Made by a program: the position numbers and the translations under genes
Part shown: positions 17,397 to 26,126 of the stretch, piece after piece
Layout of the letters: the number at the start of each line of letters is the position of its first letter
Position numbering within the stretch: the stretch's first letter is position 1
Assembly: GCF_000152865.1 (NCBI RefSeq)
Contig: NZ_CH672390.1
Span: 3,017,468-3,081,467, forward strand
DNA from: Erythrobacter sp. NAP1
Lineage (GTDB): Bacteria > Pseudomonadota > Alphaproteobacteria > Sphingomonadales > Sphingomonadaceae
Length of the DNA stretch: 64,000 nucleotides
Direction: 5' to 3'
Notes under the pieces: generated by a model
What the model was told of the DNA's origin: nothing
Databases searched by the model: none
The model's input: the letters and a program-made list of their open reading frames with translations, nothing else

Positions 17397-18424
17397 ACAT
17401 GCAACGCATCTCGGCTGAAGACGTCACGCATGCGCGCGCCATCGCATCACATTGCGCTGAACTGACTTGGCGCGGACCGCGGCCAGAAGAGCGTGCGCAG
17501 GCGATTTCGACCTGGTGCCGCGATCTTGCGCAGGAATTGGCGCAAGAGCTCGCGCCGCTCCTGTCCGGCGGGAGACTCAATGTCAGCATTGCTGAACCCG
17601 AACAGGTTGGGGCGCAGGATGTGTTCGATTTGATCGGACCGATCGCAGTCAATTGTCTGTTGCGCTGCGGCGAGGGGGACCAAACGGTGCTTTTCTCGCT
17701 CGACTACGCAACCGCGATCGGGCTGACCGACTGCTCGTTCGGGGGAGAAGGTACCCTGCCAGACGAGGCTCCTTCGCAGTTGCCTCATTCAGCCGCGATG
17801 CTGGTCGAACAGTTCGCAGCAACGGTCGCTCAAGCGATTGTCATGACCAATGGATCAGCCGAGCGCGCGCGGGGCGATGTGCTTGTCCGGAGCGAGAGCG
17901 TAACACGGCTCAAGCCCTTCGGTGCCGACGCCGAGGTTGCGCTGTTCAAACTCACAATCAACAGAGGTGAGAGCGCGAACTGGTGCGCTCTCTTCGCGGT
18001 GGCGAGCGACCGGGTCGATGGCCTGCTGCCCGGCCTCGAAGCAGTTCGCATCCGCTCTCGCAGCCTCGAAGGATCAGGAGACTTCGAGCGCAGCGGGTTT
18101 GCCGCGATGCCGCTGACCCTTGAGGCGGTGGTTGGCGAAATTGACCTGACGTTGGGGCGGCTGGAGCAATTAAGGCCTGGCGACAAAATACCGCTCACCA
18201 TCTCACGCGATTTGCCGCTGCGCATCGGCGAGACTGTCTTCGCACGCGGGAAAGTGGGCCGTCTCGACAGCAATCTTGCATTGCGCGTCACCGCGCTTGG
18301 TGAAGCCTCAAGGTCGCAAGGCAAACAGGCTGGCCACGGGCTTGCCGGGGCGGCGTCAGGACATTCACCAGCTCAAGCATCGACCGAAACGTCACCCGAA
18401 GCGTCACGAGGGGCAGCGACATGA
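17393..18424 (+). CDS. fliM: Flagellar motor switch protein FliM
   Basis: FliM is the middle switch-ring protein that binds FliG and normally CheY-P. The 343-residue product shows a FliM middle domain (FDLIGPIAVNCLLRCGEGDQ and LDYATAIGLTDCSFGGEG) and a C-terminal SpoA domain (LEQLRPGDKIPLTISRDLPL). The N-terminal CheY-binding EIDAL-type peptide is not obvious; the protein begins NMQRISAEDVTHARAIASH. Divergence from canonical FliM is notable, so chemotactic coupling cannot be assumed. Starts in the fliL stop and overlaps fliN. Confidence 0.85.
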   Translation: MNMQRISAEDVTHARAIASHCAELTWRGPRPEERAQAISTWCRDLAQELAQELAPLLSGGRLNVSIAEPEQVGAQDVFDLIGPIAVNCLLRCGEGDQTVLFSLDYATAIGLTDCSFGGEGTLPDEAPSQLPHSAAMLVEQFAATVAQAIVMTNGSAERARGDVLVRSESVTRLKPFGADAEVALFKLTINRGESANWCALFAVASDRVDGLLPGLEAVRIRSRSLEGSGDFERSGFAAMPLTLEAVVGEIDLTLGRLEQLRPGDKIPLTISRDLPLRIGETVFARGKVGRLDSNLALRVTALGEASRSQGKQAGHGLAGAASGHSPAQASTETSPEASRGAAT

Positions 18425-18729
18425 ACGCTCTCAATCCCGCTCTCAAGCGCTTCGGCGATGTTACCGTGCGGCTGTCGGTCGAACTCGGACGCACCGAAAT
18501 GCCTCTCAAGGATGTGCTCGCCATCGACGAGGGAAGCGTCGTGCCGCTCAACCGCCTGACCGACGAATTGCTGGACGTAACCGCCAATGGCCGCGTGGTC
18601 GCGCGCGGTGAGGTCATCGCGCAGGACGGACGTTTCGCATTGCGGATCGTCGAATTGGTAGGCGACCCGTCAGCCGAGGAGCCGATCCCGGCTGCGCTGG
18701 GCGACAGGCCCGTGGACCCGCCCGCATGA
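18421..18729 (+). CDS. fliN: Flagellar motor switch protein FliN
   Basis: FliN forms the base of the C ring and docks FliH. The 102-residue product is essentially one SpoA domain: DVTVRLSVELGRTEMPLKDV, the AIDEGSVVPLNRL loop and NGRVVARGEVIAQDGRFALR, which match FliN closely. It is shorter than E. coli FliN (137) because the N-terminal extension is reduced. Overlaps fliM and fliO by four bases each. Confidence 0.93.
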   Translation: MNALNPALKRFGDVTVRLSVELGRTEMPLKDVLAIDEGSVVPLNRLTDELLDVTANGRVVARGEVIAQDGRFALRIVELVGDPSAEEPIPAALGDRPVDPPA

Positions 18730-19019
18730 TGACCGAGTATATCCTTCGGCTCGCATTGCTCTTGCCGCTGCTCGGCGTGCTGATCTGGGGCAGCTTGCGG
18801 CTTGCGCGAAGCCTGCAGTCTCGTCTGGTCAGCGGCGTCGGGGGCGAAAGCCGGGCTGTGGAACTGGTCGAAACGAGCCTGTTGGCACCGGGGCTCAAAC
18901 TCGCCGTCGTTCGCTTCCATGACCGTGAGATCCTGCTTGGCTGTTCGCGCAACGGTTTGGTGCCGTTGGGCGAGGCAGACGCGCGCCGCCAGCCTGACGC
19001 TCAAGCCGGACAGCAATGA
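18726..19019 (+). CDS. fliO: Flagellar biosynthesis protein FliO
   Basis: FliO is a small membrane protein that helps assemble the FliP ring of the export gate. The 97-residue product has one membrane helix near the N-terminus (LRLALLLPLLGVLIWGSLRL) and a cytoplasmic domain with SRAVELVETSLLAPGLKLAVV and FHDREILLGCSRNGLVPL, which is the usual FliO pattern 'L..Q.......L.lV.v.....LLGVT...I..L'. Overlaps both neighbours by four bases. Confidence 0.82.
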   Translation: MMTEYILRLALLLPLLGVLIWGSLRLARSLQSRLVSGVGGESRAVELVETSLLAPGLKLAVVRFHDREILLGCSRNGLVPLGEADARRQPDAQAGQQ

Positions 19020-19801
19020 TGGGCCGTCGAATTCCAATCGGTCTGGGCGCTTGCTTCTCAGCGTTAACCATGTTCGCTCTGCCCGACGCCGCCTTGGCAG
19101 CCTCAGGCGACCCGGTGGGTATCGGCAGCGCGATTGAACGTGCGCTAGGCGACGACGGCACTGGCGAGGACACGCCGCTCAGCTTCTCGATCCAGCTTCT
19201 GTTGGTGATTAGCCTTCTCACGATCCTCCCAGCGATCGTGCTGATGATGACGAGCTTCCTGCGCATCCTGATCGTGCTTTCGATCCTGAGGCAAGCCCTG
19301 GGCCTACAGGGATCTCCGCCGACACAGGTTCTGGTGGGCCTGTCGCTGTTCCTCTCGCTTTTCGTGATGGCCCCGACGCTCGATACGGTAAGCGAGCTTG
19401 CGATCGAACCCTATTCGGCGGGCACGATCGGAGCGGACGCTGCAATCGCCAGCGCAGGCGAGGCGTTTCACACATTCATGCTGCGTCAGACGCGCGAGGC
19501 CAACCTCGTCATGTTCGCCGATATTGCCGGTATCGGCGCATTTGCAGATGCCGATGCGATACCCTTCTCGATCCTTCTGCCTGCCTTCGTGACGAGCGAG
19601 TTGGAAACGGCGTTCCAGATTGGTTTCATGCTGTTCCTGCCTTTTCTCGTGATCGATCTGGTCGTTGCGAGCGTGCTGATGAGCCTTGGGATGATGATGC
19701 TTTCACCAACCATCATCTCGCTCCCCTTCAAGCTGTTGCTGTTCGTGCTGGTCGATGGCTGGTCGCTCCTGATGGGAAGCCTTGCGATGAGTTTCGCCTG
19801 A
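19016..19801 (+). CDS. fliP: Flagellar type III export gate protein FliP
   Basis: FliP is the main ring protein of the export pore. The 261-residue product has a cleavable signal peptide (IGLGACFSALTMFALPDAALA), several hydrophobic segments, and the highly conserved LPFLVIDLVVASVLMSLGMM and SFKLLLFVLVDGWSLLMGSL-type blocks (here with PFKLLLF). FliP signatures TSFLRILIVLSILRQALGLQ and PPTQVLVGLSLFLS are also present. Overlaps fliO by four bases; fliQ begins ten bases after the stop. Confidence 0.97.
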   Translation: MMGRRIPIGLGACFSALTMFALPDAALAASGDPVGIGSAIERALGDDGTGEDTPLSFSIQLLLVISLLTILPAIVLMMTSFLRILIVLSILRQALGLQGSPPTQVLVGLSLFLSLFVMAPTLDTVSELAIEPYSAGTIGADAAIASAGEAFHTFMLRQTREANLVMFADIAGIGAFADADAIPFSILLPAFVTSELETAFQIGFMLFLPFLVIDLVVASVLMSLGMMMLSPTIISLPFKLLLFVLVDGWSLLMGSLAMSFA

Positions 19802-19811
19802 GGAGCCCGCG

Positions 19812-20084
19812 GTGCAGGATGATGCTCAACTGCTGGCTCTTGCCGACCAGACCTTGTGGGTCACCGCCTTGATCGTCGGGCCGGTGTTGCTTTCTGCGCT
19901 CGCGGTGGGCCTGATCGTCGGGATCATTCAGGCTGCCACATCCGTCAACGAGCAGACGCTGACCTTCGTCCCCAAGCTTGCAATCACCGCGCTGGTATTC
20001 GTGATCCTCGGAGGGACCATGATGGCCCTGCTCGGCGATTTCATGCGCGAGATTTTCGGCCAGATCGCGGCCATTTCGACCTGA
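19812..20084 (+). CDS. fliQ: Flagellar type III export gate protein FliQ
   Basis: FliQ is the small helical-hairpin subunit that wraps the FliP-FliR core of the export gate. The 90-residue product has two membrane helices and the family motif GLIVGIIQAATSVNEQTLTF followed by VPKLAITALVFVILG. The GTG start at 19812 follows the fliP stop by ten bases, with GAGG at the stop codon acting as part of the ribosome binding site. Length is canonical (about 89). Confidence 0.96.
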   Translation: MQDDAQLLALADQTLWVTALIVGPVLLSALAVGLIVGIIQAATSVNEQTLTFVPKLAITALVFVILGGTMMALLGDFMREIFGQIAAIST

Positions 20085-20097
20085 TCGATAGCGCGCG

Positions 20098-20892
20098 ATG
20101 AATGTTCTCGATTTCGGTTTTACAGGGCTCGAAGAGCAACTGTGGCAGATCCTATTCCTCTCGATCCGCTGCGGCGCAGCTTTGCTTGCGGCTCCCATGG
20201 TCGGCGGAATGGTGGTCGCGCCGCAATTCCGCGCACTGATAGCGATCGTGCTGGCGGTGTTCGTATCGACCTGGATCCCCTTGCCGCCGCTTCCAGAGAT
20301 GATGAGCTTTGCCGCGGTGCTTGCGGTGGTGCAGGAGGTCGTGATCGGGGCTGCGCTCGGCTTTGTCCTACAGGTCGCTTTTGCAGTGCCGCTTATCGCA
20401 GCAGAGCAAATCTCTGGCACGATGGGCCTCGCGATTGCGACATCGATTGATCCTGCAAGCGGGGCACAGTCCGGCGCACTTGGCACCTATTTCGGGCTGA
20501 TCCTGACGTTGCTTTTCTATGCGATAGGTGGGCACCTCTTGTGGTTCGAGCTGCTGATCGAAAGCTATCGCATCCTGCCCGCTGGCACCCACGCATTCGC
20601 CGAGACGAGCGCGCGCGACATCGTAGCGTTCGCAGGATACGGCATAGCCACTGCCGCCGCGATCGGTTTGCCCGTCGTTCTGGTGCTCTTGTGCGTGCAG
20701 GTCGTCACCGGGACGATCTCCCGTTCGGCGCCGGCGCTCAATCTGTTTGCGCTCGGCCTTCCGGCCGGGGTGCTCGCGGGGATCGCAGCGCTGATTGTCG
20801 TGATGCCGATTATGGTCGAACAATTCACTGCGCTCCTCGTCGCGACGCTTGAGCAAGCAGAGGCGCTGACCGTGCCCAAGGTGCCTGCGTGA
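20098..20892 (+). CDS. fliR: Flagellar type III export gate protein FliR
   Basis: FliR completes the FliPQR export pore. The 264-residue product has about six membrane segments, with the conserved EVVIGAALGFVLQVAFAVPL and ISGTMGLAIATSIDPASGAQ regions and a C-terminal ALNLFALGLPAGVLAG segment ('N.F.iG.P' is a family hallmark). It starts 13 bases after fliQ and overlaps flhB by four bases (GTGA). Confidence 0.95.
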   Translation: MNVLDFGFTGLEEQLWQILFLSIRCGAALLAAPMVGGMVVAPQFRALIAIVLAVFVSTWIPLPPLPEMMSFAAVLAVVQEVVIGAALGFVLQVAFAVPLIAAEQISGTMGLAIATSIDPASGAQSGALGTYFGLILTLLFYAIGGHLLWFELLIESYRILPAGTHAFAETSARDIVAFAGYGIATAAAIGLPVVLVLLCVQVVTGTISRSAPALNLFALGLPAGVLAGIAALIVVMPIMVEQFTALLVATLEQAEALTVPKVPA

Positions 20893-22025
20893 GCGAGGAG
20901 ACGAATGGCGAGAAGCGGTTCGACCCCACGCCCAAGCGGCGCAGCGACGCGGCCAAGAAGGGCGACGTCCTGCGATCAAAGGAGGTCGCCACTGCCGCCG
21001 TGATGGCAGCGGGCACTTTCATGATCCTCATCATCGGGCCGTGGCTGCTTGATTCGATGGAAAGAGTGGCGCGTGCTGCCTTCGGGTTTGATCCGGCTGG
21101 ACTAGGCGACTTCGCGCCCGGAGCCATGATCTCACAGATCGCGCAGGAGATTTTGCCTCCCATCTTTGCAATCGGGCTTGTCGTGATCGCGGTCACGGTG
21201 GGATCGCAGATGGTGCTGGGCGAAGGGCGCTGGGTACCGCAAAATCTCAAGCCCAAGCCATCGCGCATAAATCCGCTTTCGGGTCTCAAGCGCATTTTTG
21301 GCATGCAGGGACTGATCGAACTGGGCAAGTCGATCCTGAAGCTGCTTTTGCTCGGCAGCATCGCGGCTTGGTGGGTTTCAGGAAGTCTCGATGGTATGCT
21401 TGGTCTTGGTCGCGGAACGCTGGATGCGCAGCTGAATTTCGCGTGGGACGCGATGACGACGCTGGTGGCGATGCTGGTTGTCGGTCTGCTTGTGATTGCT
21501 GTCATCGATTATCCGCTTCAGAGGCTTCAGCGCGACAAGCGGCTCAAGATGAGTTTCCAAGACCTCAAGGATGAAAACAAGCAATCCGAAGGCTCGCCCG
21601 AAATGAAGATGGCGCGCCGCCAGCGCCAGCGTGATCTGTCACGCGGAAGCATCGGCAAGGCGATGAAGGAAGCGCAGTTCATCGTGGTCAATCCGATGCA
21701 TTTTGCCGTTGCACTGACATACGATCCCAACCTAGCGCCCGCTCCCGTTGTGCTGGCCAAGGGGCGCGGAGAAACGGCGATGGCGATGCGTGAGCTTGCA
21801 AGCGAAATGGAACTGCCCGTGCTGCACTACCCCCAGCTTGCGCGCGCGCTCTATTTCACGACGCGGGCAGACCAGATGGTGCGCGAAGAGCTCTACGTCG
21901 CGATTGCAGCGCTGGTGGCTTTCGTGATGTCGCTCAAACGCGGTGAACGACCTCACAAGCCGGCGGTCGATGTGCCTGCAGCTCTTCAATTCGATACGGA
22001 CGGAAAGCTCGCTAATCCCGCTTAA
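20889..22025 (+). CDS. flhB: Flagellar export switch protein FlhB with NPMH cleavage motif
   Basis: FlhB is the export-gate component that switches substrate specificity after autocleavage. The 378-residue product has four membrane helices, the N-terminal block GEKRFDPTPKRRSDAAKKGD, and the C-terminal cytoplasmic domain with KMSFQDLKDENKQSEGSPEM and ARALYFTTRADQMVREELY. The autocleavage motif, NPTH in nearly all homologues, reads N268-P269-M270-H271 here (bases aat ccg atg cat at 21690-21701). The scissile Asn-Pro bond and His are kept, so cleavage may still occur, but Thr is replaced by Met. GTG start overlaps fliR. Confidence 0.96.
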   Translation: MSEETNGEKRFDPTPKRRSDAAKKGDVLRSKEVATAAVMAAGTFMILIIGPWLLDSMERVARAAFGFDPAGLGDFAPGAMISQIAQEILPPIFAIGLVVIAVTVGSQMVLGEGRWVPQNLKPKPSRINPLSGLKRIFGMQGLIELGKSILKLLLLGSIAAWWVSGSLDGMLGLGRGTLDAQLNFAWDAMTTLVAMLVVGLLVIAVIDYPLQRLQRDKRLKMSFQDLKDENKQSEGSPEMKMARRQRQRDLSRGSIGKAMKEAQFIVVNPMHFAVALTYDPNLAPAPVVLAKGRGETAMAMRELASEMELPVLHYPQLARALYFTTRADQMVREELYVAIAALVAFVMSLKRGERPHKPAVDVPAALQFDTDGKLANPA

Positions 22026-22055
22026 GTCCAATCCCATGCGACCGTTCTTCGATCC

Positions 22056-23489
22056 ATGGACAATCCCGGCTCATCGATCATTTCCGCATTCGGCGCTGGC
22101 AGCGGGGTGGATTTTGTCCAGCTCGCCGACCAGCTTTCCGAGGCCACATACGCCTTTCAGCGCAGCAATCTGGAGACGCGCAATCAGGGGTTGGAGGCGC
22201 GCATTTCTTCTGCCTCGCTCCTGCGCAACGCGCTGACTCAGCTGTCGAGCGCGCTTGGCGACCGGGTTCGCACTGGCGAGCTTGCGCCACGCGCGAACGT
22301 TTCGGACCCTGCGATTGTTGACGTGTCAACAACCTCTGGGGTGGTGCCGCGCGGCAGCTATTCGCTTGAGGTGAGCCAACTGGCGGACAGCCAGCTGCTC
22401 ATTTCGCAGGCCTATACATCGGGTGATGATCTTGTCGGTGAAGGGACGCTTCGCATCCGCTTTGGCGAGGTGAACGGAGCCACATTCACAGAGGATGCGG
22501 GGCAAGCGGCGCTCGAAATCGCGGTGGATGCGAGCGACACGGTCCAAACGCTCGCGGCGAAGATTTCCTCGGCAAGCGGCGGAGCGCTGCAGGCTTACGT
22601 GGCCGAGGGAAATGGCGGCGCGCAACTGGTGATCAAGGGTGAGGATGGCGCCAGCAATGGCTTCGTTGTCGAGGCCACCAGCGCTGCCCTTCTTCCCACC
22701 GCGACGCCGGGCGATCTCACTTACCTCGCCTGGGATCCAGCAACCGACGCAGGTCAATTGCGCCAGAGCGCGCGTGATGCGCTCTACACGCTCGACACGG
22801 TCGAATACTCGAGCCCGAGCAACACAGTCACAGACCTTCCCGAAGGTCTGAGTTTCGACCTCAAGGCGACCAATGTCGGCGCGCCGACCACGATTACCTT
22901 CAGCAACGATACCAGCGCGATCACCGATGTGATGAACGATTTTCTGGTGGCGCTGAACGATCTGGCGGGTCTGCTTGCCGAAGAAGCAACGCCGCTTGGC
23001 GGGACGCTTGGCAACGATCCCGGTGCACGCGAGCTGAAGCGCGATCTGGCGCGCCTCACCAACGAAGTTGTCATGCCGGGAGCTGCACCGGGTGAACCCT
23101 CGACGCTCGCCGACCTTGGCCTCAAGACGACCCGAGAAGGCCGGTTCGAGCTGGATACCGAGCGGCTCAATGAAACGCTCAGCAACAATCCCGAGGCCGC
23201 AGCCGCGATGTTCACGACCGGTCCGTTCGGCCTCTTCGCGACCATCGACCGACTGGCGCGCGACAACACGACACGAAGCGATCCGGGTTCGCTTGCAGGA
23301 TCGGTCTCGCGATACGAGGCGCAAGTGGAGCGCAATTCCGACAAGCTGGACCGCATTGCCGAGCAGCAAGAGAACCTGCGCGAGCGGCTGACCCGCGATC
23401 TGGTGGCAGCGGAACGCCGTATCTCCGCCTCGCAATCAACGCTGAGCTTCCTCGAGCAGCAGATCGAAGCCTGGAACGGATCGAACTAA
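22056..23489 (+). CDS. fliD: Flagellar filament capping protein FliD
   Basis: FliD (HAP2) caps the filament and inserts flagellin monomers. The 477-residue protein starts at ATG 22056 and shows FliD_N features (AFGAGSGVDFVQLADQLSEA, then the SLEVSQLADSQLLIS block) and the FliD_C end with a long coiled-coil (SDKLDRIAEQQENLRERLTR) and SQSTLSFLEQQIEAWN. Length matches the family (about 470). It is followed by fliS 13 bases later. Confidence 0.93.
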   Translation: MDNPGSSIISAFGAGSGVDFVQLADQLSEATYAFQRSNLETRNQGLEARISSASLLRNALTQLSSALGDRVRTGELAPRANVSDPAIVDVSTTSGVVPRGSYSLEVSQLADSQLLISQAYTSGDDLVGEGTLRIRFGEVNGATFTEDAGQAALEIAVDASDTVQTLAAKISSASGGALQAYVAEGNGGAQLVIKGEDGASNGFVVEATSAALLPTATPGDLTYLAWDPATDAGQLRQSARDALYTLDTVEYSSPSNTVTDLPEGLSFDLKATNVGAPTTITFSNDTSAITDVMNDFLVALNDLAGLLAEEATPLGGTLGNDPGARELKRDLARLTNEVVMPGAAPGEPSTLADLGLKTTREGRFELDTERLNETLSNNPEAAAAMFTTGPFGLFATIDRLARDNTTRSDPGSLAGSVSRYEAQVERNSDKLDRIAEQQENLRERLTRDLVAAERRISASQSTLSFLEQQIEAWNGSN

Positions 23490-23502
23490 GGCGGCCAGAG
23501 AA

Positions 23503-23880
23503 ATGATGCATGAATTCGCGACAAGCCCTGCAAAAGCCTACCGCCGGATCGACCTCGACGCCCGGATCGAGGCGTCTTCCGGCGGCGAACTGACGCTTAT
23601 CTGCCTTGAGGAGGTTGTGGCGGCGCTGGGGCAGGCGCTGTTTGCGCTCGAACGGGCTCCCGATGAAGTCCCGAACGAGCCTTTGGCCCGGGCCCACGGT
23701 ATTGCGATCTGGCTCGCACGCAGTGTCGCGCCCGATAACCCGATGCGCAGTGCATTGGTGCAATTCTATGGCGGGCTGGTCACGACCCTCACGCGCAACC
23801 GCGTGCGACCTTCGGTTGAAGAGCTGACACAGGTGAGAACCGATTTCGCCGACCTGCTTGAGGCTGCAAAGTCCGCCTAG
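23503..23880 (+). CDS. fliS: Flagellin export chaperone FliS
   Basis: FliS binds the C-terminus of flagellin in the cytoplasm and prevents early polymerisation. The 125-residue all-helical product begins with SPAKAYRRIDLDARIEASSG, close to the FliS opening 'A..aY....v.t.sp..Li..Lyeg', and has the LARAHGIAIWLARSVAPDNP and FYGGLVTTLTRNRVRPSVEE helices. It is the last gene of the flagellar run; its stop overlaps the end of the converging alpha/beta hydrolase gene by three bases. The call is supported mainly by size, opening motif and position after fliD. Confidence 0.82.
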   Translation: MMHEFATSPAKAYRRIDLDARIEASSGGELTLICLEEVVAALGQALFALERAPDEVPNEPLARAHGIAIWLARSVAPDNPMRSALVQFYGGLVTTLTRNRVRPSVEELTQVRTDFADLLEAAKSA

Positions 23881-24752
23881 GCGTTTTCAGCCTCGGCGAT
23901 GATCGTCGCTGCGTCTTCGGGGTCTTCGAAGGGGTGGAAGTGGGTCATGTCAGGGCGATAGAGGTCGGTGCCATTCGGGATTGTTCCAGCGAGACCCGGC
24001 CAGGTCGGCGATCCCTTGAAATCCGCGAGCCCCGTCTGCTTGGCCCGAACAACTGTTACCATAATTTCGACCGCCCTTGCCGCGTCGAAAATACCGGCAT
24101 TGCTGCGGCTCGATCCGTAGACGCTCGCTTCCATTTCGGGCGTGCAGGCGAGCACGAAATCGCCTCCGGTCCGTTCAATCAGGCCATGGCGGCAATAGTC
24201 TTCGAAAACGCGGGGCGCGAAAAGGCTGTAGGGTTCGCGCGTGCGAAACCGCTCCATCATCGCCTCGGGCGATGCGAAGTCACGCTTGCGGCGGATAGCA
24301 GGGTGGGGCGCATCGCCCATCATGCCTGCGGACCCTTGCGAATAGTACTCCATCGGAAGGATCACCGGATCGAACAGGACGAGGCGGCTGAACGCCTCGG
24401 TGCGGTCGGCTGCGGCCTGCAGCAGCACATGCGCGCCCATTGAATGACCCACACCCACGGCGCGGCGGATGCGGAGCTGGTCGAGAAACGCGGTCACATC
24501 GTCCACGAACGTTTGCCAATGGCTCACCGGCCCGCCTTCGCTCCGACCGTGACCGCGAAGGTCGAGCGCGATCACGCGGCGGTCGGGAAATCGCTCTGCA
24601 ATCGCGCTGTAGCAGCGGCCGTGAAAGCCTGTCGCGTGCGCGATCAGCAGCGGCGGCTCCTGATTGCCGGGCGCGGCGCGCCACTCGTAATAGGTCAGCG
24701 CGATGTCATTGACCCGGACGCTGCGGGTGACCGGCTTGGCATTGTCAGGCAT
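23877..24752 (-). CDS. Alpha/beta hydrolase
   Basis: The 291-residue protein has a clear alpha/beta-hydrolase fold: oxyanion region LLIAHATGFHGRC, strand-4 segment VIALDLRGHGRSEG, nucleophile elbow GVGHSMGAH (catalytic Ser), and a late His in the C-terminal segment MTHFHPFEDPEDAA. The C-terminal YRPDMTHFHPFE would place the catalytic His. The substrate cannot be told; the best parallel is with haloperoxidase- or esterase-like members. It starts eight bases after the nhaA stop, so it is probably co-transcribed with nhaA. Confidence 0.8.
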   Translation of the reverse strand: MPDNAKPVTRSVRVNDIALTYYEWRAAPGNQEPPLLIAHATGFHGRCYSAIAERFPDRRVIALDLRGHGRSEGGPVSHWQTFVDDVTAFLDQLRIRRAVGVGHSMGAHVLLQAAADRTEAFSRLVLFDPVILPMEYYSQGSAGMMGDAPHPAIRRKRDFASPEAMMERFRTREPYSLFAPRVFEDYCRHGLIERTGGDFVLACTPEMEASVYGSSRSNAGIFDAARAVEIMVTVVRAKQTGLADFKGSPTWPGLAGTIPNGTDLYRPDMTHFHPFEDPEDAATIIAEAENA

Positions 24753-24760
24753 TGCGAGGG

Positions 24761-25957
24761 CTATTCAATCTCTTCGTCTTCGGGGGCAGGCTCATCAGGC
24801 AGCGCGGCCTTGAGCATGAAATAGCCTGCAAACGCTGCGATCAGCGATCCGGAGAGCACGCCGAGCTTGACCGCGTCAACCTGTGCCTGGTCCTCGAACG
24901 CGAGATTGCCGATGAACAGGCTCATCGTGAAGCCGATTGCCGCGAGCAGCGAAAGCCCGTGGATCTTGCGCCAGCCCACGCCTTCGGGAAGCTTGGCAAA
25001 GCCAGCTTTCACCGCGACCCAGGCAAAACCGACGATCCCGATCTGCTTGCCGATCAAGAGGCCAAGTGCAATGCCGAGCGGCAGCGGCTGCAACAGGTCG
25101 GCAGGTGACAGTCCGATAAGGGTGACGCCCGCATTAGCGAACCCGAAGATCGGGATGATGACGAACGCGACCCATTTGTGCAGCGCATGCTCCATGTGTT
25201 CGAGAAGGTGCGAGCCATCGCGAGCCACCATCGGCACCATCATCGCGGCCGTCACACCGGCAAGCGTCGCGTGGACGCCGGACTTAAGGATAAATACCCA
25301 CATGATGACGGTGAAAAGGACATAGGGAATGACCGATGCGATGCGCGCGCGGCCCAGCGCGAAGAGCAGGGCCAGCATAACGCCGCCTCCGATCAGCATG
25401 TCGGTCTTGATCTCGCCGGTGTAGAACAGCGCGATGACCGTAATCGCGCCGATATCATCGATCACGGCGATTGCGAGAAGCAGCGCCTTCATCGCGACCG
25501 GCACACGCGGGCCGAGCAGCGACAGGATACCGAGCGCAAAAGCAATATCGGTCGCCGCCGGGATGGCCCAGCCGCCTATGCTTTCGGGCGAGTTCCAGTT
25601 GAAGGCGACGTAGATGGCCGCCGGAATCCCCATACCGCCGATGGCCGCGGCGAGCGGCAGGGAAGCCTTGTCCCACGAGGACAACTGTCCGTTTATGATC
25701 TCGCGCTTAACTTCGAGACCGATCAGGAAGAAGAAGATCGCCATGAGCCCGTCATTGATCCACAGGATCAGGCCCTTGTTGATGGCAAAGTCGCCGAAGG
25801 ACACGTTGAGCTTGGTTTCAAGCGTGCCGAAATAAAATGGTGCAAGCGGGCTGTTTGCGATCAGCAACGCCAGCGCGGCTGCAGCGATCAGGACGATCCC
25901 CCCGGCGCTTTCCTGTTTGAGGAAATCCTTGAGCGCGGCGCTCACCTTGCTGATCAT
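24761..25957 (-). CDS. nhaA: Na+/H+ antiporter NhaA
   Basis: NhaA exchanges external protons for internal sodium and keeps pH and salt balance. The 398-residue product has about 12 membrane helices. The functional pair of aspartates of E. coli NhaA (Asp163-Asp164) is seen in LAIAVIDDIGAITVIALFYT, and GFANAGVTLIGLS and GLLIGKQIGIVGFAW are family blocks. I chose ATG 25957 (MISKVSAALKDFLKQESAGG); an in-frame upstream start at 26002 would add a poor N-terminus. A marine or saline lifestyle would fit this gene, but that is inference. Confidence 0.95.
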   Translation of the reverse strand: MISKVSAALKDFLKQESAGGIVLIAAAALALLIANSPLAPFYFGTLETKLNVSFGDFAINKGLILWINDGLMAIFFFLIGLEVKREIINGQLSSWDKASLPLAAAIGGMGIPAAIYVAFNWNSPESIGGWAIPAATDIAFALGILSLLGPRVPVAMKALLLAIAVIDDIGAITVIALFYTGEIKTDMLIGGGVMLALLFALGRARIASVIPYVLFTVIMWVFILKSGVHATLAGVTAAMMVPMVARDGSHLLEHMEHALHKWVAFVIIPIFGFANAGVTLIGLSPADLLQPLPLGIALGLLIGKQIGIVGFAWVAVKAGFAKLPEGVGWRKIHGLSLLAAIGFTMSLFIGNLAFEDQAQVDAVKLGVLSGSLIAAFAGYFMLKAALPDEPAPEDEEIE

Positions 25958-26001
25958 GAACCGTCTTCCCGTGCTGGCTTGCAGTAATCCCTTAAGTGCC
26001 A

Positions 26002-26030
26002 ACGCAGGACGCGGTCAGGCGTTCCTGCGT
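26002..26030. promoter_or_regulatory. Inverted repeat in the nhaA / flavin reductase divergent region (candidate operator)
   Basis: ACGCAGGA (26002-26009) and TCCTGCGT (26023-26030) are perfect 8-base inverted arms separated by 13 bases. Three further pairs can form inside with one bulged T. The site lies 44 bases upstream of nhaA and about 97 bases upstream of the flavin reductase-TetR operon. Dyads of this kind near a TetR gene are often its operator, but a transcript hairpin is equally possible. Confidence 0.35.
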
Positions 26031-26126
26031 GGCGGGGTCTCATTGACAATTGCCCCCGCTTGGTTGAACCCGCGCAGGGTCCACCCCATCCTTAGGCGAT
26101 CCCACCCACTTTCTTCGGAGTTCTTC

